A stretch of 64,000 nt of DNA. It comes from Prorocentrum cordatum (lineage: Eukaryota; Sar; Dinophyceae; Prorocentrales; Prorocentraceae). Under the pieces are notes generated by a model that saw nothing but the letters and a program-made list of their open reading frames with translations, made no database searches and was not told where the DNA came from. The first letter of the stretch is position 1; every line of letters begins with the position of its first letter. The position numbers and the translations under genes are program-made. Location of the stretch: positions 2,501-66,500 of the forward strand of contig CAUYUJ010019369.1 of the NCBI GenBank assembly GCA_963575745.1, read 5' to 3'. Shown here one piece after another: positions 10,190-20,869 of the stretch.

Positions 10190-11680
10190 CCATCGACATC
10201 CTTTTGCTGGTGCTCCGCACTGTCTTCCTCCTTCGTCGTCTTCCTCTCTCGCCTCATTCCTCGTCGCGCTCGTTCTCCTCCATCTCTTCCTACTCGTCAT
10301 TGTGCGTGCCTTCCTCCCCTTTTCTCCTCCTGCTCCCCTCGATGCCCTCCCCTTCCTCCACGCTATAATCCTCGTCATCCGCCGCCTTGTCGTCGTCATC
10401 ACCCTTCTCTGCTTTCCCCCCGTACGACCCCGATGGATAAAAGCGGCGCGTCCCGTTCTAATCCGATCAGACTTGCCGCAGGCAGCTGGATATTCCCTCC
10501 TTCCCTCATTGGCCAAGCCATTGGGGCTATCCGCCCGCGGCGTCCCCCTCCCCCTCTCTCCCCCCTATCCTTCCGCCGCCCCTGGCTGAGACGAAGGCGG
10601 GAGGAAGGCAACTTCGGAACGAGACACATCGGAAGTTTTCGAGCGAGAGACCCCGTGTGCTTGGAAGACACATCGAGCGCCGCAGCCGTTCCAGAGCGTC
10701 CCGGGAACGTGGGGACTCAGACAAACAAGGACATTGCCACAAGCAGGAAAATTGCGGCCGTAAGCCGAGGCTTTCTGCGTCCTTCGTCCTCCCCCGCTGG
10801 ATCACGGCGGTCCGGATTTCGGCGCCTTAACCGCACAGCTGAGACATGTCCACAATAGCGTGAGTCAAGAACGTGGGCCCCTTTGCCGCTGGCCCCAAGT
10901 CCAACGGACAGTTCCAAATCGAAAAGGGCGGAGAGCACAACGCCCAAAGCATCCCGGGGCGGGGAGCAGAAAAACCAGAGACACGAGGGCGTCCCATCCA
11001 AAGACCACGCAACCTCGTCTCTATCACGGGGATGTAGTGACCAAAACTGCTCCCGCTTGTTACCGAAACCGGCGTCAGTGATTTTCTGGACGTGCAGAAG
11101 GGAGACTTGCTTTGGCTGTGCCATCTGCAGGCCTACCTGATTGCCGCCGCCCGTCCTCGGCGCCCACGGCCAGCGCCCTCGGACGGCGCGCGCGCGCGGC
11201 GGCCAAAGGGCCTCGAAGACGGCGCCCTGGCAGCCCCCTGGCCGCAGGGGCGGCGCGCGGGCGGGCGACGGACCTCCCTGTGAACCGTGGCCAATGGCCA
11301 GACGTCGGCCAGCACCAGACGGGCGGCATGCTCCGGGACCGCTCCGCTCGAGCGTCCGACTGCGGGGGCGAGGTAGGGGGGATAGGTTGGTACACGGTGT
11401 GGAGGTTTCAAACAGTTGGATGCCATGTAGGCGTTCAATTCGGTGATGTGCGGTATGTTATGTTGTGCGGTGTTTGTGTGGTGGGCGATGCAGGATGAGG
11501 AAGGGGGGAGGGAGGGAGAAAAGGACAAAAAATAAGGAAGAGAACCGGAGAAACGCGACAACCACACGGGAAAGCGAGCCTTGGGAACAATTTTAAAGGC
11601 TTTCGGAGAAGAAACATATGAAACCTGAAAAAAGAAACATAACATAAACCATAGGTTTTCGAAGACGTTTGCACTTTCGG
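10190..11680. other. stretch without recognisable gene
   Basis: CCT/TCC-rich from 10.2 to 10.6 kb, then mixed. Frames are open on several strands at once, as expected for high GC. A purine-rich patch at 11495-11560 precedes the E1 element. Confidence 0.4.
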
Positions 11681-11689
11681 CGTTGCCTG

Positions 11690-12945
11690 TTTTTCCCAAC
11701 CATCCTGTGGTGTTGGGTCCTCGTTTTGAAGAGACAGCGCCCCGCGTCCCACCTCCTTCCTCCTTCCTCCTCCTCCTCCCCTCCCCCCTCCTCCCCACCC
11801 CCCTCCTCCTTCCTCCCCCTCCCTGCTTCGCTTCGTAGCCCCATAGGGAGCTCCACCGTAGGCACCAGTGGGGGTGCCCGCATGCGGTTTCCCCACCCAG
11901 GGCAGCGCTCCGTGGCCCCATAGGGAGCTCCACCGAAGGCACCAGTGGGGGTGCCCGCATGCGGTTCCCCCACCCAGGGCAGCGCTTCGTGGCCCCATAG
12001 GAAGCTCCACCGAAGGCCCCAGTGGGGGTGCCCGCATGCGGTTCCCCCACCCAGTGCAGCGTTTCGTAGCCCCATAGGGAGTTCCACCGAAGGCCCCACT
12101 GGGGGGGCCCGCATGCGGTTCCCCCACCCAGGGCAGCGCTTCGTGGCCCCATAGGGAGCTCCACCGAAGGCCCAGTGGGGGTGCCCGCATGCGGTCCCCC
12201 GCCCAGGGCAGCGTTCGTGGCCCCATAGGGAAGCTCCACTGCCCGCATGCGGTTCCCCCCCCGGGGCAGCGCTTCGTGGGAGGCAGCCCCAGTGGGCATG
12301 GTTCCCCCACCCAGGGCAACATTTCGTGGCCCCATAGGGAGCTCCACCGTAGGCACCAGTGGGGGTGCCCGCATGCGGTTCCCCCACCCAGGGCAGCGTT
12401 TCTTGGCCCCACAGGGAGCTCCACCACTGGGGGTGCCCGCATGCGGTTCCCCCACCCAGCCCAGCGCTTCGTAGCCCCATAAGAGCTCCACCGAAGGCAC
12501 CAGTGGGGGTGCCCGCATGCAGTTCCCCCACCCAGGGCAGCGCTTCGTGGCCCCATAGGGAACTCCACCGAAGGCCCCAATGGGGGTGCCCGCATGCGGT
12601 TCCCCCGCCCAGGGCAACGTTTCGTGGCCCCATAACGAGCTCCACCGAAGGCCCCAGTGGGGATGCCCGTTCCCCCACCCAGGGCAGCGTTTCGTGGCCC
12701 CATAGGGAGCTCCACCGAAGGCCCCAGTGGGGGTGCCCGCATGCGGTTCCCCCACCCAGGGCAGCGCTTCGTGGCCCCATACGGAGCTCCACCGAAGGCC
12801 CCAGTGGGGGTGCCCGCATGCGGTTCCCCACCACCACCACTGTGGCAGGCCCCTCACACAGTTCGTGGCAGGAGCTCCACCGAGGACTAGATTCACAACT
12901 GCGGTACTCACAACTGCATATGATTGGGTCCTTCGCCAGGCTAAT
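11690..12945 (-). repeat. modular repetitive element E1
   Basis: Read on the minus strand: a head (12945-12909) containing CTGGCGAAGGACCCAA then CATATGCAGTTGTG; a tandem array of about 14 units of 77 bp (roughly 12.88-11.83 kb); a polypurine tract (on plus, TCCTCC-rich 11.76-11.83 kb); and a tail (11740-11692) with CGAGGACCCAACACCACAGG. Each unit carries GGAGCTCC and CCGCATGCGG palindromes and CCTTCGGTGG. The same module order occurs in E2, E3 and E4. The unit length, not a multiple of 3, gives long spurious frames. No coding capacity is proposed. Confidence 0.85.
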
Positions 12946-12947
12946 GT

Positions 12948-13032
12948 GTTCCGAAATCCCTAATTCCGTTGATTTTGCATCCGGAAATTTGTTCCGGAAT
13001 CCCTAGTTCCGTTGGATTTTTCATCCGGAAAC
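12948..13032. repeat. 43-bp tandem duplication between E1 and E2 heads
   Basis: Two consecutive copies, 12948-12990 and 12991-13032, share TTCCGnAATCCCTAnTTCCG and CATCCGGAAA with a few substitutions. They form most of the spacer between the two inverted heads. Confidence 0.8.
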
Positions 13033-13043
13033 AAAAACAATAC

Positions 13044-14690
13044 TTAGCCTGGCGAAGGACCCAACCATATGCAGTTGTGAATGCCGCAATTGTGCTGGGT
13101 GGTGGCAGACGCATGCGGGCGGTGCCACTGGGACCTTCGGTGGAGCTCCCTACGGGGCCACGAAACGCTGTACTGGGCGGGTGAGACGCGGTCAACAAGG
13201 GCTGTGCTGCGTGGTGGCGGACGCATGCGAGCGGTGCCACTGGGACCTTCGGTGGAGCTCCCTATGGGGCCGCGAAACGCTGTACTGGGTGGGTGAAACG
13301 CAGGCAGGGAGCAAGGGCTGTGCAGGGTGGTGGCGGACGCATGCGGGCGGTGCCGCTGGGACCTTTGGTGGAGCTCCCTATAGGGCTACGAAGCGCTTTT
13401 TTGGGTGGGTGAAGCGCAGGGAACAAGGGCTGTGCTGGGTGGTGGCGGACGCAAGCGGGCAGTGCCACTGGGACCTTTGATGGAGCCCCCTATGGGGCCA
13501 CGAAAAGTGCGAGGGGTGTGCCAGAATGGGGTGCGGAACCGCATGCCAGCGCAGCTACTGGGGCCTTCGGTGGAGCTCCCTATGGGGCCACGAAACGTGT
13601 GACTGGTGTGCCAGAATGGGGGGTGGAACCGCATGCGGGCGCAGCCACTGGGGCCTTCGGTGGAGCTCCCTATGGGGCCACGAGACGTGTGAAGGGTGTG
13701 CCAGAATGGGGGGTGGAACCGCATGCGGGCGCAGCCACTGGGGCCTTCGGTGGAGCTCCCTACTGGGGCCACGAAAGCGTGTGAGGGGTGTGCCGAAATG
13801 GGGGGTGGAACCGCATGCGAACGCAGCCACTGGGGCCTTCGCTGGAGCTCCCCCTGGGGCCACGACGAACGTGTGAGGGGTGTGCCGAAATGGGGGGTGG
13901 AACCGCATGCGGCGCAGCCACTGGGGCCTTCGGTGGAGCTCCCTATGGGGCCACGAAACGTGTGAGGGGTGTGCCGAAAATGGGGGGTGGAACCGCATGC
14001 GAACGCAGCCACTGGGGCCTTCGGTGGAGCTCCCCCTGGGGCCACGAAACGTGTGAGGGGTGTGCCAGAATGGGGGGTGGAACCGCATGCGGGCGCAGCC
14101 ACTGGGGCCTTCGGTGGAGCTCCCTATGGGGCCACGAAACGTGTGAGGGGTGTGCCAGAATGGGGGGTGGAACCGCATGCGGGCGCAGCCACTGGGGCCT
14201 TCGGTGGAGCCTATCATGCGAACGCAGCCACTGGGGCCTCGGTGGCCAGCTCTCCCTATGGGGCCACGAAAGCCGTGTGGGGGGTGTGGGGCCACGAAGC
14301 GTGTGGGTGCCGGGGGTGGAACCGCATGCGAACGCAGCCACTGGGGCCTTCGGTGGAGCTCCCTATGGGGCCACGAAGCGTGTGAGGGGTGTGCCGAAAT
14401 GGGGGGTGGAACCGCATGCGAACGCAGCCACTGGGGCCTTCGGTGGAGCTCCCTATGGGGCCACGAAACGTGTGAGGGGTGTGCCGAAATGGGGGGTGGA
14501 ACCGCATGCGAACGCAGCCACTGGGGCCTTCGCTGGAGATCCCTATGGGGCCACGAAACGTGTGAGGGGTGTGCCAGAATGGGTGTGGGAGGGGGAGGAA
14601 GGAGGGAGGAGGGAGGGAGGAAGGAGGCGGGAACGCGGGGCACCGTCTCTTCAAAGCGAGGACCCAACACCACAGGATGGTTGGGAAAAA
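13044..14690 (+). repeat. modular repetitive element E2
   Basis: Head at 13044-13079, inverted to the E1 head with a single mismatch over 36 bp. The first four to five units (about 13.1-13.5 kb) are longer and of a GGTGGCGGACGC subtype. From about 13.5 kb the units are close to 90 bp and carry GAATGGGGGGTGGAACCGCA. About 16 units in all, with some internal deletions (around 14.2-14.3 kb). Then a GGAGGGAGG tract at 14580-14630 and the tail at 14643-14690 (GCGAGGACCCAACACCACAG). Three-codon periodicity of the 90-bp units keeps several frames open. Confidence 0.85.
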
Positions 14691-14699
14691 GACTCATAC

Positions 14700-16960
14700 A
14701 ACATATAAACAGCAGAAACAAAAACGCGAAAGTCACAAACAAATGAATGAAACGTTTTTTTTTTTTTTGCTTTGGCATGTTTATTTTTAGTATGCCAAAA
14801 AAGTAGATTTGAATGTTTACGGTTTTCTGATTTTTCAGGTTGTCTGCTTTTTTCAGATTGTCCGAAAGCCTTGGTTCCACTGAAATCCCCTAGGGTTTGC
14901 TGTCCCTTCTGCCTGGATTGGGCCCTTCGCTGTTCCTTTCGCTTGTCTGCCTTTTTCCAGCCCTCCACCCCATCCATCCGCAACATTTCACCCCGTCACT
15001 AGCATCACATATCCAATTGCTTTGTCCTTCCATAGCTGCGATGCAGATTCGCACTTCGTTTTCTTGCAACTTGATGCAATGTCCCCGCGCGACGGAGCCA
15101 CCTCCTCGAGGCAACATGCTACGACAAACACGACCCGCGAACTCCATAGCCATTGTGGCCCAAGCGGAATTGCAAATGCACCCAGCGGTGTTTTGCAACG
15201 GTTCCCGCAAGGCGAGCATACGGGGCCACTGAACAAACCATTGTTTGCAATTCTGTATACGCTTACAATGCATTTAGCCATGCGCTGTCTATGGGGCGCT
15301 GCGGTGATGATGGCGATGTGACGCAAGAAGGACATGCTCTATTGAAAAACGCGTCGAACGATGCACGAACATAGGGAGAAACATGTTGGCTGAATGTCCC
15401 ACAGGACTCACAAAAGCTGTTCGAACCGACTCTGGAGAAGACATTGCTTCCTGGCGACCGAATACTTGGGAAACTGAAGATTAATCATTCACCTGCTTAC
15501 TTAAACCCGCAATATCTGATATGTCAAACAAAATGCATGCCACGCGAAGGCAGCTTCCTGGGAAGAGGCTATCATATTATCTGTTTCGATGCGGAGGTAT
15601 CCCGATGTGTATCACTGCGTTGGTTGCTGCCCATCGGGCTATGACGGGCGAGGAAGCTGAGAACACGACGCTGCAATGCACATCTGCCAACGGCTTCGCC
15701 ACGGAACGGCAAATTGTTGATAGTGCACACCGGTCGTTGCAATATTATGATCAGAAGTGGATTGCAAGAGTTTAGCAATTGCGCGTTGCAGTAGATCGCA
15801 TCGTCGGACGGAGAAACGACGCCCTCCGTGGAATACACGGCCAAAGGGGTCGACAAACCGAATGCCGTTGTTGCGCATGTTTACGGAAATTTGTCGGACT
15901 GGCTTGGTCAAGCTGCGCCCATCATGCAGGCGTGTGTCAACATGCCATTTCGGTGCCTCGAGCTCCAAGCGTATCAGGTAGAGTTGGATCTCGCGTGATT
16001 CTATGCACACTGAGGTTATCGGCGCGAGGGAGATTTTATTCGGCGTCAAGCAACTGGCCCAGGCATGCTGCCTTTGCGATTGCGGCTGTCTCCGTGCACT
16101 GTCTATAGGACGGACGTCACAGACGCTGCCGATGGAGAGCGCGTTGATGATGGATCTGATGCGCAACCAACTGCAAAGCGGTGCAAAAAAAGAAGCCGGA
16201 AGAGCAGCGGTATATCGGCACGCTCTGCAGCGCGTTGCCACAGGAGTTCGCTGCCGACGCCTTCCAGTGCGATGCGCTGAGATGTGCGATTCATGCGCGC
16301 AGCTGCGCCCAAGCGCCTGGGCTTGCTCCAGGCACGAAGACGGGTAGGGCGATCGCCAGTTTGGCAATGGGATACGATGCAGAGGAATATCGTTGGTGCG
16401 AGCCGGACCGCGGTCTCAATGCGCCACACTTGCGGAAACCGAGGAAAACGAAGCTCCCCGGTCACGCCCATGATGCGCATGTGCAGAGAACCGCATGCAC
16501 GAATACAGCGCGTCGCCGTGTTTGTTGATGTTGTCGCGGCAGAGTTGCATGAAGCTGCTACGAAGTGAAAACACATTGCCTTTATGAGTGCCATGCTGAT
16601 TGCCGCCATCGTCGCATCGTCGCGCGAACCGGCCGCGTACCATTTTTCCCGCGGCAGCGGCGTTCAAGCTCGCCCCATGACCTGGGGATGGGCACCATGC
16701 ATGGGAATTGTGCATTCGGCTGAGAGGAGAGGCCAAGTGACCAGCGAGTCCCATGGTGGCGGGGTGCCCGTTCCCCCCGGGGAGCGAACCCTGCATCGCA
16801 TGCCGGCTCAATGGGCAGGGTTCGATAGCAGGAAAGAACCTCGCAATCGACGTGAACCGACCGCCCCCCCACGAACCACCCACGCCCTCTCAGTTGGGGG
16901 CCAGTCGTTGGGCGACGCGGTGCATCCTTACCCCCTGATCGTCGTTCGCGGCGTCTTCGG
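14700..16960. other. unassigned spacer between E2 and E3
   Basis: About 2.3 kb of non-repetitive, mid-GC sequence between the tails of E2 and E3. The longest frame is minus 16367-15639 (242 codons) with no recognised motif, and plus-strand frames of around 80-115 codons overlap it. A T-run at 14756-14768 follows E2. Possibly unique host DNA or an old element. Confidence 0.35.
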
Positions 16961-16967
16961 GCCCCTT

Positions 16968-19095
16968 GTTCCCAACCAACCTGTGTTGTTGGGTCCTCGT
17001 TTTGAAGAGACGGTCCCCGCGTTCCTTCCTCCTTCCTCCTTCATCTTTCCTCCTTCCTCCTCCTCTCCTTCCTCCTCCCTCCTCCCCCTCCCTTCTGGCA
17101 CACCCCTCACACGTTTCGTGGCCCCATAGGGAGCTCCACCGAAGGCCCCAGTGGCTGCGCCCGCATGCGGTTCCACCCCCCATTCTGGTTTCGTGGCCCC
17201 ATAGGGAGCTCCACCGAAGGCCCCAGTGGCTGCGCCCGCCTGCGGTTCCACCCCCCATTCTGGCCACCCTCACACGTTTCGTGGCCCCATAGGGAGCTCC
17301 ACCGAAGGCCCCAGTGGCTGCGCCCGCATGCGGTTCCACCCCCCCTGGCACACAACCCTCACACGTTTCGTGCCCATAGGGAGCTCCACCGAAGGCCCAA
17401 TGGCTGCGCCCGCATGCGTTCCACCCCCCCTTCTGCACACCCCTAACACGTTTCGTGGCCCCATAGGGAGCTCCACCGAAGGCCCCAGTGGCTGCGCCCG
17501 CATGCGGTTCCACCCCCCATTCTGGCACACCCCTCACACGTTTCGTGGCCCCATAGGGAGCTCCACCGAAGGCCCCAGTGGCTGCGCCCGCATGCGGTTC
17601 CACCCCCCCTTTTGGCACACCCCTCACACGTTTCGTGGCCCCATAGGGAGCTCCACCGAAGGCCCCAGTGGCTGCGCCCGCATGCGGTTCCACCCCCCCT
17701 TCTGGCACACCCCTCACACGCTTCGTGGCCCCATAGGGAGCTCCACCGAAGGCCCCAGTGGCTGCGCCCGCATTGCCCCCCCCCCCCCCCCCCGGTTCCA
17801 CCCCCATATTGGCACACCCCTCACACGTTTCGTGGCCCCATAGGGAGCTCCACCGAAGGCCCCAGTGGTTGCGCCCGCATGCGGTTCCACCCCCCATTCT
17901 GGCACACCCCTCACACGTTTCGTGGCCCCATAGGGAGCTCCACCGAAGGCCCCAGTGGCTGCGCCCGCATGCGGTTCCACCCCCATTCTGGCACACCCCT
18001 CACACGTTTCGTGGCCCCATAGGGATCTTCACCGAAGGCCCCAGTGGCTGCCCCCGCATGCGGTTCCACCACCCGTTCTGGCACACCCCTCACACGTTTC
18101 GTGGCCCCATAGGGAGCTCCACCGAAGGCTCCAGTGGCTGCGCCCGCATGCGGTTCCACCCCCATTCTGGCACACCCCTCACACGTTTCGTGGCCCCATG
18201 GGGAGCTCCACCGAAGGCACCAGTGGCTGCGCCCGCATGCGGTTCCACCCCCCGTGCTGGCACACCCCTCACACGTTTCGTGGCCCCATAGGGAGCTCCA
18301 CCGAAGGCCCCAGTGGCTGCGCCCGCATGCGGTTCCACCCCCCATTCTGGCACACCCCTCATACGTTTCGTGGCCCCATAGGGAGCTCAACCGAAGGCCC
18401 CAGTGGCTGCGCCCGCATCGGTTCCACCCCCCATTCTGGCACACCCCTCACACGTTTCGTGGCCCCATAGGGAGCTCCACCGAAGGCCCCAGTGGCTGCG
18501 CCCGCATGCGGTTCCACCCCCCATTCTGGCACACCCCTCACACGTTTCGTGGCCCCATAGGGAGCTCCACCGAAGGCCCCACTGGCTGCGCCCGCATGCG
18601 GTTCCACCCCCCATTCTGGCACACCCCTCACACGTTTCGTGGCCCCATAGGGAGCTCCACCGAAGGCCCCAGTGGCTGCGCCCGCATGCGGTTCCACCCC
18701 CCATTCTGGCACACCCCTCACACGATTCGTGGCCCCATAGGGAGCTCCACCGAAGGCCCCAGTGGCTGCGCCCGCATGCGGTTCCACCCCCCATTCTGGC
18801 ACACCCCTCACACGCTTCGTGGCCCCATAGGGAGCTCCCCATAGGGAGCTCGGCCGAAGGCCCCAGTGGCTGCGCCCGCATGCGGTTCCACCCCCCACTC
18901 TGGCACACCCCTCACACGTTTCGTGGCTCCATAGGGAGCTCCACCGAAGGCCCCAGTGGCTGCGCTCGCATGCGGTTCCACCCCCCCGTTTCGGCACACC
19001 CCTCACTCGTTTCGTGGCCCGGGGGCGCCACCGAAGAATATATCCACAATTGCGGTATTCACAACTACGTATGGTTGGGTCTTTCGTCAAGCTAT
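16968..19095 (-). repeat. modular repetitive element E3 (most homogeneous array)
   Basis: Tail at 17013-16969 on the minus strand, polypyrimidine on plus at 17.02-17.09 kb, then about 21-22 units, most exactly 90 bp and nearly identical from 17.45 to 19.0 kb, and the head at 19094-19060. A poly-C run of about 20 interrupts one unit near 17774-17793. The head is diverged from E1/E2/E4 (CAACTACGTATGGTTGGGTC on plus). Because the unit is 30 codons long, frames up to several hundred codons are open on both strands with 30-residue repeats; I regard these as artefacts of the array. Confidence 0.9.
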
Positions 19096-19109
19096 TTTTT
19101 TTTGGGGGG

Positions 19110-19600
19110 GGGGGCGGGGGGCGGAGGGCAACGGGCGCTTTCAGTCCGCTGATTCTTTGATTCAGAACTTCAGGACTGCATTTCTTCTTAGATCGGCAAG
19201 CAAGCGTCGTCGACGGCTCCCGCGCGGCCACGGCAGCAGAGCAAGCATGCATCGCCTACCCTGCGCGGAGACAGAAGCAGGGTCGGAAGAGGAGGATCTG
19301 GAGAAGGAGGGGGGAGTAGAGGGCGGGGGAGGACGAAGAAGAGGATAATGATGGAAGTTCCTGGTTAATCAGAGCTTTATTGAGCGGCCGTCAGCCAATC
19401 CCGCCATCGCGCCTGAGCCGCGACCGAGAAGGTGGTTTCGTGGAATTGCGTTGGCAGCCCATACGTTGCAAATGTTCCTCCTCCTCGTCCTCCTCCTCCT
19501 CCCTCGCCCCTCCTCCTCCTCCTCCCTCCTCCACCCCCCCTTCCTCCCGCGTGCTCTCTCCGCTCAGTGGCGGGTGGGAACTGGCCGACGCGCGAGGGCG
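19110..19600. other. stretch without recognisable gene
   Basis: A T-run and a G-run directly after the E3 head, then GGA-rich (19.29-19.35 kb) and CCT-rich (19.47-19.55 kb) patches. Nothing assigned. Confidence 0.4.
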
Positions 19601-19607
19601 GGGGCGG

Positions 19608-19912
19608 GCCCCCAACTGCGAAATCAACTCAATCACGAGAGATATGTATCCCAGTCGTTGGGGGGTCTCAGACTCGAACGCGCAGCAAGTATATCACGCG
19701 CCGTCGGGCCCTGCGCTGCGAGCGCGGCCTGGGCGCACGGCTCGCCCCATGATCGGCAGCGATGCGCGCGCACGAGAGCGGAGCAGCAACCTGAGAACAT
19801 GCAAAAAGGGGACACGAGCCACAAATAATCTCAAAGGGTGGGTGGAGAGAGGGAGAGAGAGAGAGAGAGAGAGGGACAGAGAGAGAGGGAGAGAGAGAGA
19901 GAGAGGGAGAGA
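19608..19912. repeat. SINE-like dispersed repeat S, copy 1, with GA tail
   Basis: Body 19608-19845, tail of GA/GGGA dinucleotides 19845-19912. The body matches 26525-26765 along its whole length: CCCAACTGCnAAAnC, CTCAATCACGA, CAGACTCGAACG, GGGCCCTGC, GCTCGCnCCATGATCGGC, GCGGAGCAGCAAC, CAAAGGGTGGGTGGAGA. Both copies end in a GA tail. The complement of CAGACTCGAACG gives CGTTCGAGTCTG, close to a pol III B-box core, but no clear A box was found, so pol III origin is only a possibility. Confidence 0.7.
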
Positions 19913-19914
19913 TC

Positions 19915-20850
19915 CCATATCCTTGCACTCGGGCGCGACCAGGCACGGGCACTTCAGGCACAGCACTTCAGGGCAGGGCGCGGGGGGGAGGGGTAAGGTC
20001 GTCGTCATCATAGCTCGTCAAAACATCCGCGGGGAGGACTAGGAGGGGCGGCATGCGAGCACACCTCGCCTGACTGGGCCAGCCCGGCACCCTTGGGTGC
20101 ACGGGGTGGCCAAAAAACGCAAGAGACGCTCGAGGGAAGGCGAGGAAGCGAATCCAGGGAAACCACTGAACCATAAAACATATAGGAGAGGTCCCAGGGA
20201 CGGATAAGGATAGAGCCACTCTAGAATCAGAACTGGAATTGGAACGGACCCTTCGAAATGTCATCACTTTCCAGGATTTCATGCATCTGGAAAGCCTTTC
20301 TCGCTCGCGGGCCTGAGACGTCCACGGGGGGACATAGCGGCAGCTGGCACGGATGTGAGCGGGTGGGCCCCTGAGGCGCAACTGATTAAGGCTGGCGCTG
20401 AGGCTCCCAAGAGGCCCGCTAAAACATGACTAGAACAGCTTGCTCCCCGGGGTTCGCTAGGGACAGGGGAAGCCCTACTGCATCAACTATCTGTTGGAGG
20501 CACCCTGCCGCCCTCACGCGCGCCCAGTTGAGCGCAATGCACGCCCTCGCCACCTGCGCCACTCCAAAGCCGTTGAGAGGAAGAAACACCCACAGTATAC
20601 AAGCACAAACGAATCCGAAGAGGAAGACTAACACAGCGTGTCGGAGGCACGCATCACCCTCATGCTCACACCGGGGTTCGAAATCTTCAGCATCGCGCTG
20701 CGAACGATCCACATAGGCCGCGCCATCGGTTCAGACACCACTGGCATTCAAGATTCTCAGCGCCATCTGAATCCTCTTCGTCTTGTCCGTGGGGGTAGCC
20801 TTCTTGGGGAAGTGGGCGCCGATGCATTCGCCCACCATCCCAACGACCTG
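19915..20850. other. stretch without recognisable gene
   Basis: Mixed sequence after the S copy. Open frames on both strands without recognised motifs; may include flanking parts of the Penelope-like element that ends near 20.87 kb. Confidence 0.35.
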
Positions 20851-20869
20851 CTTGTCAGACATCACTGTC

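Noticed and set aside
9398-10858. Open frame of 486 codons
   Set aside because: Low-complexity Ser/Arg/Pro/Gln composition through unrelated repeat types, no motif, and the boundaries cross distinct sequence blocks.
11840-14560. 30- and 26-residue repeat proteins encoded by the E arrays
   Set aside because: Equal openness on both strands and frequent unit-length changes that shift the frame in E1 and E4.
11840-19030. Regularly spaced repeats that could be mistaken for a CRISPR array
   Set aside because: Whole 77-90 bp units are repeated without unique spacers, and the setting is eukaryotic.
20660-20700. GGGGTTCGAAATC as a tRNA fragment
   Set aside because: No cloverleaf can be drawn around it.
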